Shown in pieces: positions 1 through 6,242 of a stretch of DNA of 6,632 bases. Position 1 is the first letter of the stretch, and every line of letters starts with the position of its first letter. This stretch comes from an uncultured Clostridia bacterium (GTDB taxonomy: Bacteria; Bacillota; Clostridia; Lachnospirales; Lachnospiraceae), in assembly GCA_946623485.1 (NCBI GenBank), contig CAMORF010000131.1, forward strand, positions 1 to 6,632. The letters run 5' to 3'. The notes beneath the pieces were generated by a model, which searched no databases, was not told the DNA's origin, and saw only the letters and a list, made by a program, of their open reading frames with translations. The position numbers were made by a program, and so were the translations under genes.

Positions 1-1310
1 TATCCATCCGGATGCAGGATGTTGTCGCGCAGGATCGGCCAGTTGTTCGGCAGATCATTGAAGCTTCCCCACCGGACAAAATAATTATCCGACGCGGCTG
101 TGCCGGTCTTGTAGGCGTCAAGCTCCCGCTGTCCGTATTCTGTCATCCGGGGAACGCCGTCCGCGCCGTAATCCCATGTCTCGCCCTTCCGGCCCAGGCA
201 AACCTCCCGCAGAAAGTCCGGATCGCACATGTAGTTGAACAGTCTCAACGCCTCTTCCTTATGCTGGCTGTTGGCCGAAATGAACCACATATAAGCCGAG
301 CCGTTGCCCAGAATCTGATAGACATTGGTATAGAGATTGGTGACATCTGTCGGAACTGCGCAGTATCCGCTGAGCGTGTCCGGGTCTTCTTTTCTTTTTT
401 CGGTATATAATGATTCATATACGGAAGGAAGTCCGAGATACTGGCCGCGGAGTCGTTTGAGCCTGTATTGCTCCTTGGTCTGGGTAAATATCTCCATATC
501 GAAAGAGCCGTCCTCTTTTCCAGCCTGGTAAAGCCTGTTGAACCAGGCCATGGACGTCCACCACATGGAATGCGCCGGGTCCGTATAGCCGTCGTATATC
601 TCATTTGTGAAGATATTGTTCTGATACTGATATGCTGCCCAGTAATCGAGGCTGAGTTCGGTACGGAAGGCCGTTTCGAAACCGTCCGGCTTTTCTGTCC
701 CGTACAGATAGGTGGGATATCCCTCCTCCGTGAAGGGGTGGTTGGCATACATCTGCTTCAGGACATTCAGATAATCGTCCTCGCTGTGAATGGGCGGGTA
801 GCCCAGTTCCTTGTAATAGTCCCAGCGGACGACATAGCCGCGGTAGGCACTCCCGATGCTGAAGCCGACGTTGTTGTATCCGATCCTGGCCGGGAAAAAA
901 TAAAATCCTTCTCCGTCGTTAAGCAACTGTTTATAGATGCTATAGGTCTGCCCGGCAGGTCCGATCAGAAAATTCGGAACATATTCCGCAAGATACGGCT
1001 CGACATCCAGCGCCACCCCGTTTTCCAGAATGGCGGAGAGATTATTGTCGGTGGAAACAATATCCGGCAGATTGCCGCTGGCCAGCGCTTCCGAATAGGC
1101 ATCCGGCGTCAAATGAACATACCTGATTTCGACGCCCAGCAGATCCTCAAGATATTTCCACAATTCGAGCCGGTTTTCCCCGTTGACGCGCTTTGAAGTG
1201 CGGTCAGTGACATCGCCGATCGTCAGAACGGGCCGCTCCTCGGCAAAAGCGGGGCAGGCCATGGACAGGATCATCCATGCTGTCAGGATAGACAACAGGA
1301 GTTTTTTCAA
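1..1310 (-). CDS. Extracellular solute-binding protein of an ABC importer (C-terminus outside window)
   Basis: I read an open frame of 436 codons from a TTG at 1310 to the window edge with no stop. The TTG is preceded by a GGGTGA-type ribosome binding site five bases away. It opens a textbook signal peptide: M-K-K, a Leu/Ile-rich core, then A-F-A followed by E-E-R-P, with likely signal peptidase I cleavage after residue 23. The only Cys near it (residue 19, S-M-A-C) is a poor lipobox, so a lipoprotein is less likely. The mature protein resembles family 1 extracellular solute-binding proteins: an early VLTIGDVTDR strand, a 'LASGNLPDIV' segment typical of the first lobe, many Trp and Tyr residues in the middle as in carbohydrate binders, and 'ANSQHKEEALRLFNYMCDP' near residue 370, as seen before the last helices. 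It probably binds a sugar or peptide outside the membrane for an ABC permease beyond the window. It lies 97 nt after the peptidase gene and may be a separate unit. The substrate cannot be read from sequence. Confidence 0.85.
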   Translation of the reverse strand, partial: MKKLLLSILTAWMILSMACPAFAEERPVLTIGDVTDRTSKRVNGENRLELWKYLEDLLGVEIRYVHLTPDAYSEALASGNLPDIVSTDNNLSAILENGVALDVEPYLAEYVPNFLIGPAGQTYSIYKQLLNDGEGFYFFPARIGYNNVGFSIGSAYRGYVVRWDYYKELGYPPIHSEDDYLNVLKQMYANHPFTEEGYPTYLYGTEKPDGFETAFRTELSLDYWAAYQYQNNIFTNEIYDGYTDPAHSMWWTSMAWFNRLYQAGKEDGSFDMEIFTQTKEQYRLKRLRGQYLGLPSVYESLYTEKRKEDPDTLSGYCAVPTDVTNLYTNVYQILGNGSAYMWFISANSQHKEEALRLFNYMCDPDFLREVCLGRKGETWDYGADGVPRMTEYGQRELDAYKTGTAASDNYFVRWGSFNDLPNNWPILRDNILHPDG

Positions 1311-1326
1311 AGCAATTCACCCTTTC
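1311..1326 (-). promoter_or_regulatory. Ribosome binding site supporting the TTG start of the solute-binding protein
   Basis: The minus strand reads GAAAGGGTGAATTGC just before TTG AAA AAA. GGGTGA pairs with the 16S tail at five bases from the start codon. The next in-frame ATG (12 codons later) would delete most of the signal peptide, so TTG is the better start. Confidence 0.6.
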
Positions 1327-1407
1327 TTGCGGCAAATGATCCGGTTCCCCACAGGAAGCTGTTCAGACATGCCCGGTATATTTTGGACCTTCGGAGCCGG
1401 TGCGCCG

Positions 1408-1941
1408 TCATTCCTTTTCCGGCCGGAATACACGGATCTCGCAAATCCTCTTATAAGCGCTGAGTCTCCGTTCCCCGCTGAGCGGGTCAAATACGAGCAC
1501 ATCGTCCGGCAGCGTGAACAGCGGCGCGGTAAAATGTCTGTCGGCATGTTCTCCCGGCACGGTGACAAGGCACGGCAACCCCTGTTCCATGATCTGAACC
1601 AGAGCTTCCCGGGCATACGGAATCGGCCCCACATACTCGAGCGGGTACAAGCGACTGATACAGAACAGCTCCAGATCGGCTGCCGGGGTGAAAGCTCCGC
1701 AGTCGATCAGTCTTTTATTCAGGATCCAGGGATCAAACAGGCGTTCATCCTCTTCTTTTTCTGTGCCGGAATGACGGAGCATCACGGCCAGCGCGCAGAC
1801 CAGGCAGCCGCAGTCCCGAAAATAACGGTAATCCGCATCGGGAAACCGCTCTGCCGGCCACGCCTCCGCCCGGTTGAAGCGGAGCTCTTTCTGCCGCCAA
1901 TGGTTGTATGACCGTTTCATTACCCGCCTCGGCGCGTTCAT
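1408..1941 (-). CDS. Small cytosolic C39-like (papain-fold) cysteine peptidase
   Basis: This 177-residue protein has no signal peptide or membrane segment. Residues 38-58 ('DYRYFRDCGCLVCALAVMLR') resemble the catalytic Cys helix of peptidase C39-like proteins (family Peptidase_C39_2). 'DPWILNKRL' near 70-78 matches the 'TP..LN..L' helix of that family. His136 (R-H-F) followed 16 residues later by Asp152-Pro153 (V-F-D-P-L-S-G) matches the usual His...DP spacing. Cys46 is the likely nucleophile and His136/Asp152 the other catalytic residues. Its ATG forms a four-base ATGA overlap with the stop of the transporter gene upstream, so translation is probably coupled. A second Met at codon 8 (position 1920) has a GAGGCGG site at better spacing and could be the true start. 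Fusion or linkage of C39-like domains to exporters is common in peptide export, but this protein is not an ABC-fused leader peptidase. A role in trimming a peptide product or precursor is inference. It could also be a catalytically unrelated papain-fold protein. Confidence 0.6.
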   Translation of the reverse strand: MNAPRRVMKRSYNHWRQKELRFNRAEAWPAERFPDADYRYFRDCGCLVCALAVMLRHSGTEKEEDERLFDPWILNKRLIDCGAFTPAADLELFCISRLYPLEYVGPIPYAREALVQIMEQGLPCLVTVPGEHADRHFTAPLFTLPDDVLVFDPLSGERRLSAYKRICEIRVFRPEKE

Positions 1942-3719
1942 GCGCCTTCTTTGACTTCGGCTGGCTGCTCAACGGACAGCGACAGCTGGTTGAGATCCAA
2001 AACCCTGTCGTAATACACAGAAGCGGCAAGCCCCAGGATGATCACGGCTTCCATCGCCCCCGGCTTGGTCAGGTCCGGCTTTGCGAGGCTGGAGAGCGGG
2101 CTGTATGCCATGCCGTCATCGATGATCAGGAGATGGACGCCGTCGCCGTGCCGTGCCATCTGGATATCCGAACAGACTTCCTTTTCCGGGTTTTGCTGCG
2201 CTATATAATTCATGCTCTCTTCCAGCACCTGCGCAACTCTCAAGCTGTAGAGTTCAGGATAATCGCCCCCGCGCAGCTTACAGGCGGCGTCTGTGCTCAT
2301 GGCGGCGATCTGGTCCGCCTGGAGCCGGATCGAATAATCGGCGATCAACGCCGGGTTTCGCGCAGGCACGAACCAATGGCGGTCACACACCAGCAGAACG
2401 ATCATCACGATAGCCGCAAGCGCTACTGAGATCTCATAGACCACGAAAAAGCTCGTCAGTGTCATCTTGAACGCAATAGCCGCGGCGATGATGACCAGGC
2501 CTTGCCGGAGCAGCGCAAGCATATTCGCCAGGCCGATCCTGTTTACATCGCTCAGATAAGAGGAGAGGACTGTCAGAAACGCAAGCGGCGGGGCGGCATA
2601 GCTGCCGATCCGAAGGCAGCGGGCGCAAAGCTGCTGAAGCTCAGGCTCGATCCGGTACAGGTCCGAAATGCCCTCGGCAAAAAACTGTATCAGCACAAAC
2701 GCCAGTACGGACGCCGCCAGAGCCATCCCGATCCCCGTTTTAATCGCATATCTGACACCGTCGTAATCCTTCTGCCCGTTCAGCAGGCCCGCAAACGCGG
2801 AGGTGCTCCCGGAGGCCCCGTTGCTCACAGAGATCAGGATCCCCCGCAGCGCCTTGAACACCGCCCAGATCGCAAGCCCGCCCGAACCGGCGATCGTGCC
2901 GATGACGGCGGTCTGCGCGGTAAGCGCAAGGCCGTCCATCACTTCGTCCAGAGTTGCGGAAGCGCCCAGGCGTACGTCTTCTTTGATATAGGACCAGAAT
3001 TCCTCGCGAGAATGGATCACGGAAAAATCGGGGGAGACCGTCCTTTTTTTGCTGAAGAAATGACTGAGCGAGACAGCATAGCCGAGCACAGCCGCGATCA
3101 CAGAGGCCCAGGCCAGGCCGGACACACCCATCCCCAGGCTGGATACCAGCAAAATGTCAAGAAGGATGTTTGCGATATTTGTGATGATGCCGCGCTGAGC
3201 AAACAGTTTTGCCCGTCCGTCGATACGGAAGGCTCTCTCGATGCACAGGAACACTTCCAAAAACGGCGCAGACAGAAACAGGGGGCGCGTATAGAGGATT
3301 ACCCCGTCCAGGAGCGTCTGATCCTTCATGAACAGCCCAAGCAGCGGCCGCTCGAAGATCAGCAGCGGGATATATACGAGCAGAAAGGCGGCGGCAACGG
3401 CAATCAGGACCGCGCCGAAGATCCGGTCTGCTTCCTTTCTCTTTCCTATCCCGACCGAGTGGATCATCATTTTGCTGATGCCGAAGCCCAGCAGACAGTG
3501 CAGGATCTGATCAATAGCCAGGAGAGGCGCTGCCGCGCCGATCGACGCCAGCGCGCTTTCACCGATGCTGATGCCCGCAATCAGAGAATCGACCGCCGTC
3601 ACGGCTGCCACACAGATCGCGCTGCCGATGTAGGTGTGGGCCATTTTCCTCGTTCTGCCAGTAATCAGCTCTGAATTGCGAAATACGCTTTCGGTCTGCG
3701 TATTGCTCTGCATTTTCAT
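1938..3719 (-). CDS. MATE-family transporter fused to a C-terminal RsbW/histidine-kinase-like ATPase domain
   Basis: This is a 593-residue membrane protein. Residues about 25-450 form a polytopic MATE-like region with roughly 12 hydrophobic segments in two halves. Seen features include 'GRTRKMAHTYIGSAICV' at the first helix, 'ANILLDILLV' near 183-192 and 'RIGLANMLALLRQGLVI' near 394-410, positions where MATE proteins carry similar sequences. Ordinary MATE proteins end near 450 residues. Here about 140 soluble residues follow. That tail has an N-box-like 'VLEESMNYI' (Glu500 and Asn504) and a G1-like 'IIDDGMAYSP' (Asp534, Gly536, Pro541), then 'YYDRVLDLNQLSLSVE', which matches the last strand of RsbW-type HATPase domains. 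The second glycine-rich loop is not obvious. MATE proteins export organic cations, drugs or natural products using Na+ or H+ gradients; the substrate here is unknown. The tail should be cytoplasmic. It starts 25 nt after the PgeF-like gene; Met3 (3713) is an alternative start with GAG six bases upstream. Membership is firm for the MATE half, good for the tail. Confidence 0.88.
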   Translation of the reverse strand: MKMQSNTQTESVFRNSELITGRTRKMAHTYIGSAICVAAVTAVDSLIAGISIGESALASIGAAAPLLAIDQILHCLLGFGISKMMIHSVGIGKRKEADRIFGAVLIAVAAAFLLVYIPLLIFERPLLGLFMKDQTLLDGVILYTRPLFLSAPFLEVFLCIERAFRIDGRAKLFAQRGIITNIANILLDILLVSSLGMGVSGLAWASVIAAVLGYAVSLSHFFSKKRTVSPDFSVIHSREEFWSYIKEDVRLGASATLDEVMDGLALTAQTAVIGTIAGSGGLAIWAVFKALRGILISVSNGASGSTSAFAGLLNGQKDYDGVRYAIKTGIGMALAASVLAFVLIQFFAEGISDLYRIEPELQQLCARCLRIGSYAAPPLAFLTVLSSYLSDVNRIGLANMLALLRQGLVIIAAAIAFKMTLTSFFVVYEISVALAAIVMIVLLVCDRHWFVPARNPALIADYSIRLQADQIAAMSTDAACKLRGGDYPELYSLRVAQVLEESMNYIAQQNPEKEVCSDIQMARHGDGVHLLIIDDGMAYSPLSSLAKPDLTKPGAMEAVIILGLAASVYYDRVLDLNQLSLSVEQPAEVKEGA

Positions 3720-3744
3720 CTCATCATCCGTTTCAAAATCTCAT

Positions 3745-4506
3745 TTACAGGAGAACGATCCCCGACAGCGTCTGCCGGGCCGGGTTCGTGGGTCCGTTTC
3801 TGCGGTAGGATGCATAAGCCTCCGATTCACAGGAACATATTCCTGTATCGCGGATCTCTTCCGGCCGGACACCCAAACGGCGGAGTTCCAAGCTGATCGC
3901 CATCCTGAGATCCAGGAGATATTTTTCGTTCGCCAGCGGGCGGAAGAGTTCCCCGATCTCATCCGGGGAAAAGCGCATGGAAAAAGCCTCATGCAGGTCT
4001 TCGCTGACCACATAGCATTTTCCGCAGATGGCAGGTCCGAAGCCGGCGATGATATGTTCGGGGGCGGCGCCGAAGCGTTCCGCCATCACTCTGACCGTGT
4101 TGGGAACGATCCCGTCAAGGATGCCCCGCCAGCCGCAGTGCGCGACAGCCGCGACCTGCTTTGTCGTGTCGTAGAGAAACAGGGGCACACAGTCTGCGGT
4201 CCAGATGCATAGCAGAAGCCCGGACACGTCCGTTACCAGTGCGTCGTATCCGCCCAAGGGAGCGGAAACAAAGGTTTCCTTTTTGATTGCAAGGCTTCCT
4301 CCGGTCTCTGAGGAAACGGCGAAAACGCTGCCCGAGTGCGTTTCACGTGCGTAGATCACCTGCTTGAGAGGCACACGCAGATAGTCCTGCAGTGCGGCTT
4401 TCCGCCGGTCGGCATCCTGCCAGCCCTCGCAGCGGCGCCAGTCTTCATTGTCGGTATAAAGTGTTCTGACAGGATAAGCTCGGTCAAAGGATGGCAGCGA
4501 ATGCAT
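3745..4506 (-). CDS. pgeF: PgeF/YfiH-family protein (polyphenol oxidase/laccase-domain family; peptidoglycan editing factor)
   Basis: The 253 residues are the usual family length and hold its landmark motifs in order: 'ETHSG' with His57, 'TADCVPLF' with Cys106, 'AHCGWRG' with His123, 'GPAICGKCYVV' near 158-167, 'YLLDLRMA' near 196-203, 'SYRRNG' near 233-238 and a hydrophobic C-terminal 'GIVLL'. His57, Cys106 and His123 are the predicted metal/catalytic triad. Family members have been described as removing wrongly incorporated L-Ser from peptidoglycan precursors (E. coli YfiH/PgeF) and, in relatives such as FAMIN, as purine-nucleoside enzymes; the old laccase label is probably misleading. The first His motif is ETHSG rather than the more common Q-V-H, and the N-terminal 'SLNL..GD' type stretch is not apparent. 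The start is firm: a GGGAG site lies six to seven bases before the ATG, inside the end of the amide-ligase gene, which it overlaps by 23 bases. Whether it does cell-wall editing or a pathway-specific reaction here is open. Confidence 0.92.
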   Translation of the reverse strand: MHSLPSFDRAYPVRTLYTDNEDWRRCEGWQDADRRKAALQDYLRVPLKQVIYARETHSGSVFAVSSETGGSLAIKKETFVSAPLGGYDALVTDVSGLLLCIWTADCVPLFLYDTTKQVAAVAHCGWRGILDGIVPNTVRVMAERFGAAPEHIIAGFGPAICGKCYVVSEDLHEAFSMRFSPDEIGELFRPLANEKYLLDLRMAISLELRRLGVRPEEIRDTGICSCESEAYASYRRNGPTNPARQTLSGIVLL

Positions 4507-5617
4507 TGTGATCTCCCTTCAAAGTCTCAAGCCAGCGGATCAGGGCGAACATTTCCCAAATCTGTTTCCACACAGTTTCGTTCCCGGTGACATAAAAGGC
4601 TTTCAGAATCCCCTCTATGTCCGCACAGGCAAGCATATCCTTTGCAAGTGACCCTGTCAGCGCATCCAGGATCTGCGTTTTGTATGGCTCCACGCGCATC
4701 CATTTCCGGACAGGCACGGGAAAGCCCCTCTTTGCACGGAAAGCGATTTCCCGTCCGACATATCGCTGCGCCGCTTCCCGGAAGAGCAGCTTGCCCATAT
4801 TCCGGTTCGCCTTGTACCTGACCGGCAGCGCCAGCGCGAATTCCAGAAGATCCTGCCGCAGATAAGGCGTGCGGATCTCGATGCCCGCGCCCTTCGCCGC
4901 AGCCGGCAGATTGGGAAGGATGCTGCCCTGCAGCCAGCGGGTCAGGTCGAAGGCATTCATCTTTAGGAAGCCGTCACCGCCGTAATCCGGGATCTCCGGT
5001 ATCTCTCCCACATCCATGATGGTGTTTGCTTTTATCCAATAATCCTCGCAGGGATCGTCAAAGTAGCTGTTGTAGCAGGGGTAACCGCAGAACATTTCGT
5101 CCGGCCCCTCTCCGGAACAGACTGTGTCCGTGTACCGGGCCGCCTCCCGAGCCGCGAGGAACAGCGCGATATAGGAAGCGTCCCCCGTGGGAAGGCCGCG
5201 GCAAGCCATCGCTTCTCCTGTTGCATCAAAATAATCGGCAGGGCCGATCCTGAGCACATGGTGCTCGCTGCCCAGCCTTTCGGCGGCCTGCTGCGCCTCG
5301 GCGGATTCGTCAAAGGCCTCTTCTTCATACGTCACCGAAAAGGTCTTCCTCGCATGGATGCCAAAGGCAAGCAGTGAAGAGTCCACGCCGGAAGAAAGAA
5401 AGGCAGCATCGCAATACTGCCGCTCCGTTTCCAGCATGTCGTCCAGAATACGGTTCAGTTCCTCCAGGTATTCGTGCTTTTCCCGTTCCGGTTCACAGGC
5501 AAAGCGGATCTCGGGGCAGGTGATCCGGTCTTTGACGAACAGCCCGTCTTCTCCCGGCATATAGGAAAAACGCAGATACGATTTCAGCGCGCGGGGATCT
5601 GATGCCAATTTGTCCAT
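4484..5617 (-). CDS. Asparagine-synthetase-like ATP-dependent amide ligase lacking the glutaminase domain
   Basis: The 377-residue protein is a stand-alone synthetase domain of the asparagine synthase B family. It has the PP-loop 'SSGVDSS' (residues 75-81) that binds ATP pyrophosphate, 'SGEGPDEMFCGY' (168-179; AsnB-type SGEG.DE with Glu170), 'GIEIRTPYL' (245-253) and 'RAKRGFPVPVRKWM' (294-307), all in family order. Residues 10-30 ('ALKSYLRFSYMPGEDGLFV') look like the linker that in AsnB follows the N-terminal class II glutaminase. The glutaminase itself, including the Cys nucleophile after Met1, is absent. An in-frame TAA (the stop of the acetyltransferase gene) lies six nt upstream, so no longer form exists in this frame. 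The protein should adenylate a carboxylate and pass it to an amine, or use free ammonia, as known for beta-lactam synthetases and lasso cyclases. True asparagine synthesis is less likely without the glutaminase. Its ribosome site is weak, so coupling to the acetyltransferase is likely. Acceptor unknown. Confidence 0.88.
   Translation of the reverse strand: MDKLASDPRALKSYLRFSYMPGEDGLFVKDRITCPEIRFACEPEREKHEYLEELNRILDDMLETERQYCDAAFLSSGVDSSLLAFGIHARKTFSVTYEEEAFDESAEAQQAAERLGSEHHVLRIGPADYFDATGEAMACRGLPTGDASYIALFLAAREAARYTDTVCSGEGPDEMFCGYPCYNSYFDDPCEDYWIKANTIMDVGEIPEIPDYGGDGFLKMNAFDLTRWLQGSILPNLPAAAKGAGIEIRTPYLRQDLLEFALALPVRYKANRNMGKLLFREAAQRYVGREIAFRAKRGFPVPVRKWMRVEPYKTQILDALTGSLAKDMLACADIEGILKAFYVTGNETVWKQIWEMFALIRWLETLKGDHNAFAAIL
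4507..4521 (-). promoter_or_regulatory. Ribosome binding site of the PgeF-like gene, inside the ligase gene
   Basis: The minus strand reads GAAGGGAGATCACA before the ATG at 4506. GGGAG sits six to seven bases from the start, which supports this start and therefore the 23-base overlap with the preceding gene. Confidence 0.7.
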
Positions 5618-5623
5618 AGGCTT

Positions 5624-6082
5624 TTATCCGTTCAATTGAGCTGTTTCTTCCGGCAGTGAAAGCTTTTTGTGAAACCAGAAGGCGGATTTTTCATACCCGA
5701 GCTTGTCAAGCATAGTCTGTGAGCCCATGCGCTTAAAACTTGTTGCGGCGCCGATGGAATTCGCGCCTCTGCTGCGTGCATCCTGCTCCGCATGTTCCGT
5801 CAGCTGCTGCGCGATCCCGCGATGTCGATATTGTGGAAGAACAGCGATCCCGTTCATCTTGACATAGCCATCCGGGTCATCGAACGACAAGACCTCGACA
5901 AGCGTGATAAAGCCCGCAACGATTCCGTCCTCCTCGGCCACATATGTCATATAACGGTTGTCTTTGCTCATCTTCTCAAAGGTGCTGTACACACTTTCGT
6001 CTGTCGCCGTGGGCACGTCCAGATAATCGCGCCACATCCGTGCAATTGCCGGGCAATCCTCTTTTTTTATTTTTCTGATCAT
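5624..6082 (-). CDS. GNAT-family N-acetyltransferase
   Basis: This 152-residue protein has the full length and order of a single GNAT domain: 'MIRKIKKEDCPAIARMWRDYL' as strand 1 and helix 1, 'YVAEEDGIVAGFITL' as strands 2-3, 'VKMNGIAVLPQYRHRGIAQQL' as strand 4 and the acetyl-CoA pyrophosphate loop (Q84-Y-R-H-R88-G89-I-A, fitting Q/R-x-x-G-x-G/A), and 'MLDKLGYEKSAFWFHKKL' as the closing part. It would transfer an acyl group from acyl-CoA to an amine; the acceptor (amino acid, amino group of the pathway product, or protein) cannot be told. The start has GGAG seven bases upstream. It is the first gene of the five-gene cluster and ends six nt before the amide-ligase gene. It may modify a substrate or product of that enzyme, or be a resistance-type acetyltransferase; that is inference. 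Confidence 0.9.
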   Translation of the reverse strand: MIRKIKKEDCPAIARMWRDYLDVPTATDESVYSTFEKMSKDNRYMTYVAEEDGIVAGFITLVEVLSFDDPDGYVKMNGIAVLPQYRHRGIAQQLTEHAEQDARSRGANSIGAATSFKRMGSQTMLDKLGYEKSAFWFHKKLSLPEETAQLNG

Positions 6083-6096
6083 TTCGTACTCCGTGC

Positions 6097-6125
6097 TTAA
6101 TAAAGCTGAATGATTCCTGTTTCAA
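6097..6125 (-). promoter_or_regulatory. Weak promoter candidate ahead of the five-gene cluster
   Basis: Minus-strand TTGAAA (6125-6120) and TATTAA (6102-6097) are 17 bases apart, fitting a sigma-70/sigma-A promoter with five and four of six consensus bases. The predicted transcript start, near 6090, would fall in the ribosome site GGAG (6092-6089) of the acetyltransferase, which argues against it as the only promoter. Confidence 0.3.
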
Positions 6126-6231
6126 AAGGCAGGCAATGCAAATAACAGAAAAAGCATGTGACAGGTGCCTCGCAATGCCTCCATTTCATGCTTTGCCACT
6201 TAGATAGTAGGAATTTACATGTCTTTTCCAT
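6097..6231 (-). CDS. Doubtful 44-codon cysteine-rich small ORF in the leader region
   Basis: A frame of 44 codons runs from ATG at 6231 to TAA at 6097, ending 14 nt before the acetyltransferase start. The predicted peptide begins MEKTCKFLL and has five Cys (residues 5, 20, 26, 29, 33), a Trp pair and an aromatic core 'CFFCYLHC'. There is no convincing ribosome site: GAAAG lies near the start but GGGAAG is 11 bases away. The base composition looks like intergenic DNA. I list it only because the following cluster has amide-ligase and peptidase genes and lacks an obvious peptide substrate. The same frame extended to 6333 crosses the upstream gene, and I regard that form as spurious. Confidence 0.15.
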   Translation of the reverse strand: MEKTCKFLLSKWQSMKWRHCEAPVTCFFCYLHCLPFETGIIQLY

Positions 6232-6242
6232 ATAGCTTTCAA
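6214..6242 (-). promoter_or_regulatory. Second promoter candidate overlapping the inverted repeat
   Basis: Minus-strand TTGAAA (6242-6237) followed after 17 bases by TGTAAA (6219-6214) is a possible sigma-A promoter, with four of six bases in the -10. It would give a leader of about 125 nt before the acetyltransferase. Its -35 lies in the proximal arm of the inverted repeat at 6236-6273, so a protein bound there would block it. Low confidence; reading by eye only. Confidence 0.25.

Larger units (their letters stand above)
1408..6082 (-). other. Probable five-gene operon (acetyltransferase, amide ligase, PgeF-like, transporter-ATPase, peptidase)
   Basis: Five genes in the same direction are joined by a 6-nt gap, a 23-nt overlap, a 25-nt gap and a 4-nt ATGA overlap. 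No terminator-like hairpin with a T-run occurs between them. The packing implies one transcript and linked roles. The solute-binding protein gene 97 nt further on may or may not be included. Confidence 0.75.

Noticed and set aside
1245..1310. Lipoprotein signal on the solute-binding protein
   Set aside because: The Cys at residue 19 has S-M-A before it, which lacks the usual Leu at -3, while A-F-A followed by E-E fits ordinary signal peptidase cleavage better.
468..1911. Two 242-codon plus-strand frames (468-1196 and 1183-1911)
   Set aside because: They lie opposite the solute-binding protein and the peptidase, have no ribosome site and no recognisable motif.
2502..3674. A 390-codon plus-strand open frame
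   Set aside because: It is antisense to the MATE transporter. Its product is rich in Gln, Arg, Asp and His with no domain pattern, as expected of a shadow frame opposite a GC-rich gene.
6140..6196. A hairpin from AAAGCATG and CATGCTTT in the leader, as a riboswitch or attenuator
   Set aside because: The stem is only eight pairs with a loop of about 26 bases. No T-box, other riboswitch core or leader-peptide codon run is visible.
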